From contig NZ_RQGD01000034.1 in assembly GCF_004770745.1 (NCBI RefSeq), positions 434,001 to 498,000 on the forward strand: a stretch of DNA of 64,000 bases, in the 5' to 3' direction. This stretch comes from Leptospira ognonensis (GTDB lineage: Bacteria; Spirochaetota; Leptospiria; Leptospirales; Leptospiraceae). The first letter of the stretch is position 1. The number at the start of each line of letters is the position of its first letter. The notes beneath the pieces were generated by a model. The model was not told where the DNA came from and searched no databases. It saw only the letters and a list, made by a program, of their open reading frames with translations. This document shows positions 18,113-26,999 of the stretch, one piece after another. The position numbers were made by a program, and so were the translations under genes.

Positions 18113-18429
18113 ATCAGGCTATTTCCGGAATTCCGATAGATTATTTTTTAGGCTTATCAGGGATTTTGTTTTCCATTGGAGTTTTAGGCGTTCTCATTCG
18201 CAGGAATGCCGTTGTCATTTTTATGTCTGTCGAATTGATTTTAAATTCTGTGAATCTCGTTTTTGTTACCTTTTCAAAATCCCTTTTTAGTGTTTCTGGT
18301 GAAGTGATCGTCTTTTTTGTGATGGCCATTGCCGCCGCGGAAGCAGCGGTTGGATTGGCTTTGGTAATTGCAATCTTCAGGCAGAAAAAATCTGCAAACG
18401 TTGATGAACTCCAATCCTTGAAGTGGTGA
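18109..18429 (+). CDS. nuoK: NADH-quinone oxidoreductase subunit K
   Basis: The 106-residue protein has three transmembrane helices and the conserved glutamates expected in Nuo[16 protein letters not shown] and [19 protein letters not shown]. It is part of the proton-translocating arm. It overlaps nuoJ by four bases and ends 2 bases before the preferred nuoL ATG. Confidence 0.96.
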   Translation: MNQAISGIPIDYFLGLSGILFSIGVLGVLIRRNAVVIFMSVELILNSVNLVFVTFSKSLFSVSGEVIVFFVMAIAAAEAAVGLALVIAIFRQKKSANVDELQSLKW

Positions 18430-18431
18430 AT

Positions 18432-20363
18432 ATGTTAGATATATTTCCTTTAGTTTTATTTCTTCCGTTACTTGGGTTTTTGCATAATTCATTCCTTCGC
18501 AATAAGATACCTCACAGGTTTGCGGGAGCAATCGGAACCTTAGCGGTTTTTTTGCCTTTTTGCATCACCCTGCTAGCCTTCAATGAATTTAGACCAATGG
18601 AGAGGACAGCTCCTCACATAGTATCTCTTTTTCCTTGGATTCATGTAGGAAACTTCCAAGTCGATTTTGCTTACCAAATTGATCAGTTATCTTTTTATAT
18701 GACTCTGATTATCACAGGGATAGGAACACTCATTCATCTGTATTCCATGGGATACATGAAAGGAGAAGAAGGATACACTCGTTTTTTTGCCTATCTCAAT
18801 CTTTTCGTCTTTTCGATGTTAAATCTCGTTCTTTCTGACAATCTAGTTTTGACATTTCTTGGTTGGGAAGGAGTGGGACTTTGTTCTTATCTTCTCATTG
18901 GATTTGAATACGAGAAAACATCTGCTGCCAATGCAGGCATGAAAGCATTCATTCTAAACCGAATCGGTGATGTGGGTTTCATCATTGGAACCGGATTTTT
19001 ATTTTGGCTAACCGGAAGTTTACGTTATATGGAGATTGCAGCGTCCATTCCTGAAATTTCAGGATTCGTTGCATATGCAGACCTTATTGCCATCTTCTTT
19101 TTTATTGCGGCCATGGGAAAGTCAGCGCAAGTTCCTCTATACGTTTGGCTTCCTGACGCAATGGCAGGTCCCACTCCTGTTTCTGCTCTAATCCATGCAG
19201 CAACGATGGTAACAGCTGGCATTTTTCTCATCGCTAGGTTAAATATAGTTTTCCTTGCTGCTCCGCACACTTCCCTTTTCATCGCGTGTATCGGTGCCTT
19301 CACAGCTCTGTTTGCGGCAAGCATAGGAACTTTGCAAAACGACATCAAAAAAATTCTAGCTTATTCCACCGTATCTCAGTTAGGTTTTATGTTTCTTGCT
19401 ATGGGTGTTGGTAGTTATGTTGCTGGACTGTTTCATTTGATGACGCATGCCTTCTTTAAAGCTTTGCTATTTTTGGGAGCTGGATCTGTGATTCATGCTT
19501 TACATCACGAACAAAACATTCGAAAAATGGGTGGTCTTTTTGGTAAAATTAAAATAACGGCCGTTACGTTTCTTATTGGAACCGTTGCGATAGCAGGTAT
19601 CCCTCCCTTTTCTGGATTCTTTTCCAAAGATCTGATTCTGGAAAAGGCTTACCAATACCCGGTATATGGACCTATTCTTTGGACCGTAGGTATAGCCGCA
19701 GCGTTTTTCACTGCTTTTTATATGTTTCGACTTGTATTTGTTGTATTTTTTGGGAAGGATCGCACAGAAACGCATGGCAAACCTATCCACGAATCCGGAT
19801 GGACGATTACTTTCCCGCTCGTGATACTTGCGATAGGTGCCGTTGTTACAGGGTTTTTACAAACTCCTCATTTTTTTCTAAATATCCATTCCTTAGAAAC
19901 ATATTTTGAACCCGTACTCTTTCCAGGTAAGACGTTCGCTACCTCCCACCAGTGGAACATTCAGCTAACGGAAATTACAGAGGCACATGCGATGGGTATG
20001 GCTGGTTTTTCCGTTCTCATTGCACTGATCGGAATTCTCATTGCTTACGTTTTATACGCGATTAAATCGAGTGAAATTCTTGAAGAACATACAGGATTTA
20101 GAAAGATACTTTTCCACAAATATTATATCGATGAAATTTATGGCATTTTATTTGTGAAACCTTTTGAGACGATCTCTAACGGAATTGGTTTTTTATTTGA
20201 TCGTCATGTCATCGATCGATTTTTTGTAAGCATCGGTCGTGGAATGAGTGGACTGGGCGGATTATTACGGAGATTGCAAACAGGATTCGTCGGAGATTAT
20301 GCTCTCTACGTAACGATAGGATCCTTTTTCATCATTATTTATCTACTAGTGAAGGGAGTATAA
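18432..20363 (+). CDS. nuoL: NADH-quinone oxidoreductase subunit L
   Basis: The 643-residue, many-helix antiporter-like subunit has the signatures LSDNLVLTFLGWEGVGLCSYLLIGF (lysine/glutamate helix region), PLYVWLPDAMAGPTPVSALIHAATMVTAG and DIKKILAYSTVSQLGFM. The C-terminal lateral-helix region (about 500-643) is present. Start: ATG 18432; two upstream GTG codons are less likely because they lie inside nuoK. It is followed 2 bases later by nuoM. Confidence 0.97.
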   Translation: MLDIFPLVLFLPLLGFLHNSFLRNKIPHRFAGAIGTLAVFLPFCITLLAFNEFRPMERTAPHIVSLFPWIHVGNFQVDFAYQIDQLSFYMTLIITGIGTLIHLYSMGYMKGEEGYTRFFAYLNLFVFSMLNLVLSDNLVLTFLGWEGVGLCSYLLIGFEYEKTSAANAGMKAFILNRIGDVGFIIGTGFLFWLTGSLRYMEIAASIPEISGFVAYADLIAIFFFIAAMGKSAQVPLYVWLPDAMAGPTPVSALIHAATMVTAGIFLIARLNIVFLAAPHTSLFIACIGAFTALFAASIGTLQNDIKKILAYSTVSQLGFMFLAMGVGSYVAGLFHLMTHAFFKALLFLGAGSVIHALHHEQNIRKMGGLFGKIKITAVTFLIGTVAIAGIPPFSGFFSKDLILEKAYQYPVYGPILWTVGIAAAFFTAFYMFRLVFVVFFGKDRTETHGKPIHESGWTITFPLVILAIGAVVTGFLQTPHFFLNIHSLETYFEPVLFPGKTFATSHQWNIQLTEITEAHAMGMAGFSVLIALIGILIAYVLYAIKSSEILEEHTGFRKILFHKYYIDEIYGILFVKPFETISNGIGFLFDRHVIDRFFVSIGRGMSGLGGLLRRLQTGFVGDYALYVTIGSFFIIIYLLVKGV

Positions 20364-20365
20364 AA

Positions 20366-22105
20366 GTGCCTACTCAGATTATTTCCATCATACTTGCGAT
20401 TCCGCTTCTTGCTTCCTTTTTCATCCTGTTTCAAAAAAGAGTTGGGAACATCATTGTAATTTCCGCACTTTCTTCCGCATTTACGACGATTCTTTCTATT
20501 GGACTCTTTTTCTTTTTTGATCCAAGTCAGTCCGGTTTACAATTCGTACATTGGATTCCAGATTGGATTGTTTCGGGTAGACTCAGCGTGGACTATCACG
20601 TAGGTCTTGACGGAGTATCTCTACTTTTATTTAGCCTAACTGCTTTTCTCTTTTTCATCTCAAGCATAGCTTCTTGGTCCAATATCCCAAAAAAAATTAA
20701 GGAATTTCATATTTGCCTCCTTGTCCTTGAAACATCGGTTTTGGGTGTGTTTGCTGCCGGCAATTTAGTACTCTATTATGTATTTTGGGAAGTTATGGTA
20801 CTTCCGATGGTTCTGATGATAGGAATTTGGGGAGGAGAGGATAGGACAAAGGCTGCCTTAAAATATTTTCTCTTCTCTATGGCTGGATCGCTTTTTATGT
20901 TAGGTGGTATCCTGACCTTATATTTTAAAACTGGAAAAACTTCGATAGAGTCATTATCAACAATGGATTTATCGGTATTTAGCCCATCGATGCAATGGTT
21001 TTTATTTTTCACCTTTGCTCTAGCGTTTTCGATCAAAATCCCACTGTTTCCATTTCATACCTGGATGCCAGATGTTCATACGCAGGCTCCGACAGTAGGT
21101 TCTGTGGATTTAGCGGGTGTTTTGCTAAAAATTGGAGCTTACGGATTCATTCGATTTTGTATCCCATTTTTCCCTGGCATCAGTTTAGAAACTAAAGACT
21201 TATTCCAACTGCTTGCTGTTATCGGAATCATTTATGGTGCGATGGCAGCCTTTGCTCAAAAAGATATCAAACGGATTATCGCCTATAGTTCGTTATCGCA
21301 TCTTGGCTATTGTATGCTCGGACTCTTTTCCTTTACGGAAGAGGGTGTTGTTGGTGGTATGCTGCAGATGATCTCCCATGGCGTCTCTACTGGGATGTTA
21401 TTTCTTATGATAGGGATGATTTATGAAAGAGCACATACGCGAAATATTTCTGAATTTGGAGGTCTAGTGAGGCAAATGCCTGTATATTCCATCTTCTTTG
21501 TCATTGCTGTACTTTCCTCGATCGGTCTTCCAGGTACCAATGGATTTGTTGGAGAGTTTCTAATACTTGTAGGTAGTATCAAGAGTAATGTATATTTTGG
21601 GAGTATCGCTGCCATCGGTGTTGTACTTGGCGCCTTGTATTTGTTATATTTTGTGAAGCGTTTTTTGTTTGGATTGAGTAAGACCATCCAAGCAAGGCCT
21701 TACCATGACCTTCACTTTCGTGAGATCGGCCTTTTGACTCCGCTTGTCATATTGATATTTTGGATAGGTTTTTATCCAAAGCCACTTCTCGAGATTTTAA
21801 AACCTTCCGCTCGTGTGTATCTAAATTCTGCTTCCGTAAAGGCAATTGCGGAAAGAACAAATCCAGTTCGGGATTTTTCTGGACTTCCGATCTCAAAAGT
21901 TTATGCGGATTATACGGCACTCGGTGCACCCCTTGATGACTATGAAACAAGGCTTGGCAAATATGTCTCGTCGTATCGAATACAAAATCTTTCCAAAGCT
22001 TCAGTGAAGGAAATTCCGAAGGATGTGCCTCTCGAAGGGCTTGAAACTAAAATAGAGCAAGATTTCAATCACGCGGACAAACCCCAAGCAGAGGGACAAA
22101 ACTAA
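20366..22105 (+). CDS. nuoM: NADH-quinone oxidoreductase subunit M, with a C-terminal tail
   Basis: The 579-residue protein starts at a GTG. It is an antiporter-like subunit with the motifs LVLYYVFWEVMVLPMVLMIGIWGG, PLFPFHTWMPDVHTQAPTVGSVDLAG and DIKRIIAYSSLSHLGYCMLG. The conserved membrane part ends at about residue 475 (GFYPKPLLEILKP). About 100 polar residues follow, without further helices, and I do not recognise them. Common NuoM proteins end near residue 500-510. It is two bases from nuoL and one from nuoN. Confidence 0.96.
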   Translation: MPTQIISIILAIPLLASFFILFQKRVGNIIVISALSSAFTTILSIGLFFFFDPSQSGLQFVHWIPDWIVSGRLSVDYHVGLDGVSLLLFSLTAFLFFISSIASWSNIPKKIKEFHICLLVLETSVLGVFAAGNLVLYYVFWEVMVLPMVLMIGIWGGEDRTKAALKYFLFSMAGSLFMLGGILTLYFKTGKTSIESLSTMDLSVFSPSMQWFLFFTFALAFSIKIPLFPFHTWMPDVHTQAPTVGSVDLAGVLLKIGAYGFIRFCIPFFPGISLETKDLFQLLAVIGIIYGAMAAFAQKDIKRIIAYSSLSHLGYCMLGLFSFTEEGVVGGMLQMISHGVSTGMLFLMIGMIYERAHTRNISEFGGLVRQMPVYSIFFVIAVLSSIGLPGTNGFVGEFLILVGSIKSNVYFGSIAAIGVVLGALYLLYFVKRFLFGLSKTIQARPYHDLHFREIGLLTPLVILIFWIGFYPKPLLEILKPSARVYLNSASVKAIAERTNPVRDFSGLPISKVYADYTALGAPLDDYETRLGKYVSSYRIQNLSKASVKEIPKDVPLEGLETKIEQDFNHADKPQAEGQN

Positions 22106-22106
22106 T

Positions 22107-23549
22107 ATGTCATACATTCCCAATCTAAACGATGTTTTCTCCATCCTCCCGATGTTGGTTCTTTCGGGAACCGGGATCTTGTTACTGTTCCTTCAGTTTT
22201 TGATTCCAGATAAAGAGGAAACAATTCCTTTGTGGACGCTCTGCCTTCTTGGACTCATCGGCTCCCTTTTTTCCCTTTGGTATGTAACGACTTCGCCTGG
22301 TTACGGTAAGTATTTTTTATCCCAAGTCTCGATCAGTCCACTTTCTGTCTGGTTGAATGCTATCTATATCATCTCTGGTATCGCGACCTTGTTTGTCGCA
22401 CCTCGCGCGCTGAAAGCACACAAATCGCTCTTTCCTGAATTTTTTGCCCTCCTACTTTTTGCCATCACGGGGATGATGTTTTTAACAAGCGGATATGACC
22501 TAATCGTCATTTTCGTGGGACTCGAAATTTTTTCACTGAGTCTTTATATCATGATCGGAATGACGAGGGATTCTATATACTCATTAGAATCCGCCATGAA
22601 GTACTTCTTGTTAGGTGTTTTTAGCTCTGGTTTTATGCTGCTTGGAATTGCATTTCTCTATGGCGGATCTGGAACAACAAATCTTGATGGTGTTCTACGG
22701 GGGCTTTTTTTAGAGGGATATGAATCTAATTATTCTAAGTTAGGTTTTGGTTTGCTTCTCATCGGTATATTTTTTAAGGCAGCACTTGTACCTTTTCATT
22801 CCTGGACCCCAGATGTCTACGAAGGTTCCCAGACACCCATTACGGGTTTTATGGCATCGGCTGGAAAAGCAGCTGCGATGGGTTTACTTCTTGTTTTATT
22901 CCAGCACATTCCAGCGGGTCAGGCAGGAGAAGTTTGGAAATATTTGGTAGGGGGGATCTCTCTCCTTTCTATGACTTGGGGCAATTTGATTGCGCTCAGA
23001 CAGGAAAATTTGAAACGACTCCTTGCCTATTCCTCCATTTCCCATGCTGGTTATATCTGTGCCGGTATTGCCTGTGGCGCAAATTTAGAAGCCCTGTATT
23101 ACCTCGTGATTTATGCAGTCATGAATTTGGGAGCTTTTGCGATCATCACACATTTAGAAAATGGAAAGGCCATCCTCACATTAGATTCGATCTCTCATCT
23201 GAGTGCCAAATTCCCTCTAACGGCTGTTGCTCTCTCGGTCCTCTTTCTTTCTTTTGCGGGATTTCCACCACTCGCAGGTTTTTGGGCCAAATTGTTTTTG
23301 CTACAAAAAATTGCAGAATCAGATTCTTTATTCCATAGGGTCATTCTCTTTGGGGCAGTTGCCAATTCAGCACTTGGCTTTTATTATTATATGAAAATTA
23401 CCATCCAATCCTACATGAAATCAGAGTTAGGTGAAATTGCGCTAGGTGAGGAGATCAATCCAAATTTTGGCATCGTAATCGTGGTTTCTCTTTCCCTTGT
23501 CTTGATGATTGCAGGCTGGCTTGTTTTCCAACCTGGCGCTTTTTTATAA
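22107..23549 (+). CDS. nuoN: NADH-quinone oxidoreductase subunit N
   Basis: The 480-residue antiporter-like membrane subunit has the motifs DLIVIFVGLEIFSLSLYIMIG, FFKAALVPFHSWTPDVYEGSQTPITGFMASAGKAAA and NLKRLLAYSSISHAGYIC. It is the last gene of the nuo operon. A weak hairpin at 23570-23587 follows the stop. Confidence 0.96.
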   Translation: MSYIPNLNDVFSILPMLVLSGTGILLLFLQFLIPDKEETIPLWTLCLLGLIGSLFSLWYVTTSPGYGKYFLSQVSISPLSVWLNAIYIISGIATLFVAPRALKAHKSLFPEFFALLLFAITGMMFLTSGYDLIVIFVGLEIFSLSLYIMIGMTRDSIYSLESAMKYFLLGVFSSGFMLLGIAFLYGGSGTTNLDGVLRGLFLEGYESNYSKLGFGLLLIGIFFKAALVPFHSWTPDVYEGSQTPITGFMASAGKAAAMGLLLVLFQHIPAGQAGEVWKYLVGGISLLSMTWGNLIALRQENLKRLLAYSSISHAGYICAGIACGANLEALYYLVIYAVMNLGAFAIITHLENGKAILTLDSISHLSAKFPLTAVALSVLFLSFAGFPPLAGFWAKLFLLQKIAESDSLFHRVILFGAVANSALGFYYYMKITIQSYMKSELGEIALGEEINPNFGIVIVVSLSLVLMIAGWLVFQPGAFL

Positions 23550-23569
23550 ATTTCACTATAGCAGAAATC

Positions 23570-23587
23570 AATTCGTAATAGCGAATT
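23570..23587 (+). terminator. weak hairpin after nuoN
   Basis: AATTCG (23570-23575), six-base loop, CGAATT (23582-23587) lies 20 bases after the nuoN stop and is followed by CTTATTG. The stem is short, AT-rich and lacks a true T-run, so termination is uncertain. The 123-base gap must also hold the mtnD promoter. Confidence 0.3.
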
Positions 23588-23672
23588 CTTATTGTCGGAG
23601 GACAGTTCTTCCCTTTTCCTGGCAAATAGTTAGGAAGAGGGGCGTTGTCTTTTCTTCGAAGCGAGGTACACC

Positions 23673-24203
23673 ATGGCAATTGTGATACGTAAGACGGAGA
23701 CATTAAACAATACGTCTCAGATCAAAGAATTTTTAAATAAAAAGGGTCTCTCCTATGACAGCTTTGCCACGCCGGAATCTTTGCAAACCCTTTTGAATCA
23801 AAAAGGATTGAACGATGCGGAAAAGGAATCCGTTCTAACCGGATTACAGTACCGTTTCGAAGAGTTAAAAGAAAAATACCATTACCAAGCAAGAGACTTA
23901 GTCGTGTTACATGATGAAGTTCCAGGAATTTCAGATATGCTCGCGAAATTTGATAAATTGCATTACCATACAGATGAAGAGGTAAGATACATCATTGATG
24001 GATCGGGAGTTTTTGGATTTATCATTGAGGGTGAAAAATTTGAAGTGCATGTGGCAACGGGAGATTTTATCTCAATCCCTCAAAATACCAACCACTGGTT
24101 TACTCTTGATGAAAAGAAGCGGATCAAAGCTGTACGTTATTTTAAAGATAACAGTGGCTGGGTTCCTGTTTACGTAGATGAAAAACTACTCTCGGTAAAT
24201 TAA
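23673..24203 (+). CDS. mtnD: acireductone dioxygenase (cupin)
   Basis: The 176-residue protein fits the ARD family length. The metal ligands of the cupin are in place: His97 and His99 (LHYHTDEE), Glu103, and His141 in PQNTNHWF. The surrounding [13 protein letters not shown] and the C-terminal [10 protein letters not shown] are typical. It oxidises acireductone in the methionine salvage pathway; Ni- versus Fe-type chemistry cannot be told from sequence. No other salvage genes are adjacent. It converges on recJ with a single base between the stop codons. Confidence 0.9.
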   Translation: MAIVIRKTETLNNTSQIKEFLNKKGLSYDSFATPESLQTLLNQKGLNDAEKESVLTGLQYRFEELKEKYHYQARDLVVLHDEVPGISDMLAKFDKLHYHTDEEVRYIIDGSGVFGFIIEGEKFEVHVATGDFISIPQNTNHWFTLDEKKRIKAVRYFKDNSGWVPVYVDEKLLSVN

Positions 24204-24204
24204 T

Positions 24205-26142
24205 CTAAGCTCGCTCCGCTTGTCCAAACCACTCTACCATAAACTGTAGGGTGGTCTTTCCCCGAAACGTGTTTGTCTCTAAGCTGCCTATGATATCAAT
24301 CGTATCTACTGAGGAAGTGAGAATCTGAAACTCTTCCCCTTTGTTCCATATCATATATTTTAATGAACCGCTACCCATGCAGTGAAATTTAATATGCTTT
24401 CCCCCACTAAGAGGTGTTAAGTGGAAAGGTTTTACATCCTTTAATCCTAATTTGATATCGGGATTTCCTTGTCCGAAAGGCTCTAGATCTTTCCATTCTT
24501 TAAACAACTGATCGTTTAATTCCGATGGTAACACAGTAAGATCGGTTTTAAAATCATAATCAATCGATGTTGATTTCGCATTTAACCAAAGTTCTGCTTT
24601 TTCATATAATTCTTTTTCAAAGGTAGGTAGATTGTTTAAAGAAATAGAGAAGCCAGCGGCTTCGGGGTGACCACCAAAGTGTAGGAATAAATGTGAAAGT
24701 GAGTTTAATAGATCGAGTGCATTTTCTTTTCCATAAGCTCGGATCGAACCTCTCGCATCACCATGATCAGGAGTCACAAAGATTGCTGGCTTTTTATACT
24801 CATTTGCCATCTTTGTTGCGACGATTCCACTCACTCCGGGCTCCATATCTGGTTCATAACAATAGATGACTGGTTTTTCTGTCCTCTCCGGCTTTCTCGC
24901 AAAATAACGCTCCATGCGATCAACGTTTCTTTTGGTTCTTTCCTTTCTATCTTCATTGATCTGCAGGAGATCAGCTGCTCTTTTGTCCGCGGTTATTTCA
25001 TCTTCACTTAACAAAAGCTTAACGGCTTCTTCTGTTTTTCCCATTCGGCCAGCGGCATTTAAAGCAGGACCAATAGACCAACCCAAATCCTTTGTCGAGA
25101 GTTTCTCAAGGGAGAGGTTCAGTTTTTTGAGAAGGGCAATGGTCCCATACCTTTTACTATTCGTTTTTGGATCTAAACAATGGCGGAGACTACGAATTGC
25201 CAACTTGACAATCATCCGATTTTCTCCAGTGAGTGGCATCATATCAGTGATCGTACCTATTCCTGAAAGATCGACTTCGAGTGATAAAGTTTCCAGTAGA
25301 TTTTCTATCTTAGCATTTTGATGGTAGAAAACCAAACGCGCCGAATCATCAGGAGATTCCTGTTTGGGAAGGAGTAGCTCATTTTTAAACGGGATTCGTT
25401 CGTTCTGTCCGATTTGAGATTCCTCTATCATGCATCCGTTTAGAAAAAAAACGTTCCTACCATCCTCTTCTACTTGATACACTCGGTTGTATTCTTCACT
25501 CATCCGAAAGAGAAGTGCATGAATGAGTTTAAAGGAAATCACCGAGGTACATATTTTTTTTTCCGGATACTTTGAATCCTCTCGTCGCGGGCTGATCAAA
25601 AAGGTATTTGCAGGAATGCGAGCAGGTATTTCGTGATGGTCAAGTACGATGACTTGGATTCCCAAACGAGTCAGCTCTTCAATCTCATCTGCTTGGGAGG
25701 ATCCAAAATCCAAGGTGATCAAGATATCAGGTTTGATTTTTTTAATTTTTGTGACTGCTTCGGGACAGAGTCCATACGGATCGCTGTCGGAGGAAGTTTG
25801 TACAGAGATTGTTAACTCCCGAAAGGCGGGATGAGATTTTAAAAAAAGAGCCAGAAGACAAGTCGAGGAGACTCCATCGGTGTCCCGATCTCCGTAAAGT
25901 AGGATGTGAGACTTATGATTTGCTTTTGCGTAGAGAAGACAGTCCACTGTCTCTTGCATGTCTGGTAGGAGGTATGGGGAATGAAGGAAGGCAAAACTCG
26001 TAGCTAAAAATTCATGAGGAGGAAGTTTTTTTAACTCCTCACGCGTATCAACGAAGTATCTAAGCAGAGGCTTCTTCGAAGAGACACGAGCTCGGATTTC
26101 GGAAGGAGAGGGTCCGAAGAGAACCCTAGTTACATGATGCAA
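24205..26142 (-). CDS. recJ: single-stranded-DNA-specific exonuclease RecJ
   Basis: The 645-residue protein is of the DHH phosphoesterase superfamily. Motifs visible in order are LLYGDRDTDGVSS (motif I, Asp residues kept although the usual DYDxDG is DRDTDG), TLDFGSSQADEI, VIVLDHHE (DHH), SIGPALNAAGRMG, and the DHHA1 motif LFLHFGGHPEAAGFSI. The C-terminal OB-like domain is present. It degrades 5'-ended single strands in recombination and mismatch repair. The first codons overlap the end of the bactofilin gene by 13 bases, so the two genes form a minus-strand operon. Confidence 0.93.
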   Translation of the reverse strand: MHHVTRVLFGPSPSEIRARVSSKKPLLRYFVDTREELKKLPPHEFLATSFAFLHSPYLLPDMQETVDCLLYAKANHKSHILLYGDRDTDGVSSTCLLALFLKSHPAFRELTISVQTSSDSDPYGLCPEAVTKIKKIKPDILITLDFGSSQADEIEELTRLGIQVIVLDHHEIPARIPANTFLISPRREDSKYPEKKICTSVISFKLIHALLFRMSEEYNRVYQVEEDGRNVFFLNGCMIEESQIGQNERIPFKNELLLPKQESPDDSARLVFYHQNAKIENLLETLSLEVDLSGIGTITDMMPLTGENRMIVKLAIRSLRHCLDPKTNSKRYGTIALLKKLNLSLEKLSTKDLGWSIGPALNAAGRMGKTEEAVKLLLSEDEITADKRAADLLQINEDRKERTKRNVDRMERYFARKPERTEKPVIYCYEPDMEPGVSGIVATKMANEYKKPAIFVTPDHGDARGSIRAYGKENALDLLNSLSHLFLHFGGHPEAAGFSISLNNLPTFEKELYEKAELWLNAKSTSIDYDFKTDLTVLPSELNDQLFKEWKDLEPFGQGNPDIKLGLKDVKPFHLTPLSGGKHIKFHCMGSGSLKYMIWNKGEEFQILTSSVDTIDIIGSLETNTFRGKTTLQFMVEWFGQAERA

Positions 26143-26450
26143 TTGCCAATGATTTTGGAACCAAACTCAACTTCCAGGCCTGGCGATTTAATGTCCCCAA
26201 CGATCTTGCCTGGTTTCTTTAGTTCTACCTTTTCTTTTGCTTCCACATTGCCTTTGAGATTTCCGAGGACTAGAAGTGAGCCTACTTCCACATCGGCTTC
26301 TACGTCTCCCGTTTCATCGATGATCAGTCTGCCTGCCGAGGCAATCGTGCCCTTAAACTGGCCTTTGATCTTAAGTGTTTGGTTAAAGGATAACGTGCCT
26401 CGAAAACTGATGTCATCGTTTATGATCGTATCAATGGATTCATCTTTCAT
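26130..26450 (-). CDS. bactofilin family cytoskeletal protein
   Basis: From the ATG at 26450 the protein has 106 residues and begins KDESIDTIINDDISFRGTLSF, the usual bactofilin start. It is followed by the repeating short beta-strands of the right-handed beta-helix (IKGQFKGTIASAGRLIIDETGDVEADVEVGS in outline, with VLGNLKGNV and VGDIKSPG). A TTG at 26489 would add 13 residues. Bactofilins polymerise without nucleotide and organise cell-wall or envelope shape; in Leptospira bactofilins influence helical cell shape, but which paralogue this is cannot be told. It lies directly upstream of recJ. Confidence 0.88.
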   Translation of the reverse strand: MKDESIDTIINDDISFRGTLSFNQTLKIKGQFKGTIASAGRLIIDETGDVEADVEVGSLLVLGNLKGNVEAKEKVELKKPGKIVGDIKSPGLEVEFGSKIIGNCIM

Positions 26451-26564
26451 AACTATGGGATAGGGTCGTCTTTGACTCTTCTTTGGCAACAGAGTTACGA
26501 AAGGATGAGGTTAGAATTTAAAAAAAAGTGCGCTTTTCTAACGTTTTCCTATTGAAACAGAGGT

Positions 26565-26924
26565 TTGGCATTTCAATATGGATTAGGGCGTTCCTTTTTG
26601 GATTACAAGAAACTGTCACATTCGGTATTTCTCATCATTTTAGCGATTTTCATCAATGTGAACATCGTAGATGACCGCTTCGTTTCTCCCTTAGAAGATC
26701 TTTCTCATCAATACCAGTCCTATGAATTGGAAGAAACGACAAGAGTTCTTTCCATCCAAAACAAAAAGCAGGACCAGATTTCCTTTCGCATATGTTTTCC
26801 TTCTTCCTTTGCCCTGACGAGCAAAAAGGATGCGGAAATTTTTCCTGCGGAACGAAATCACCTTTTTTCTTCTTTTATCCTAATTTTTCACCTTCTTAGC
26901 TTACCTCCGCCTACATTGGTCTAA
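26565..26924 (+). CDS. possible small membrane/secreted protein ahead of the metal efflux operon
   Basis: This 119-residue frame has no ATG start; TTG at 26565 or TTG at 26598 would be needed. It has an N-terminal hydrophobic segment (VFLIILAIFINVN), a polar middle and a second short hydrophobic C-terminus (FSSFILIFHLLSLPPPTLV). Small proteins of this kind with a TM segment often precede czcA/cusA in other bacteria, and the frame lies 75 bases upstream of the RND pump on the same strand. Without a recognised family or a good ribosome site it stays doubtful. Confidence 0.4.
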   Translation: MAFQYGLGRSFLDYKKLSHSVFLIILAIFINVNIVDDRFVSPLEDLSHQYQSYELEETTRVLSIQNKKQDQISFRICFPSSFALTSKKDAEIFPAERNHLFSSFILIFHLLSLPPPTLV

Positions 26925-26999
26925 TTCTTGCTTCATATTCTGTTGGAAACGGCAGAAGTAGGTTAAGTTGTGATTCGATAGGTAAAGGCATTTGGTTTC

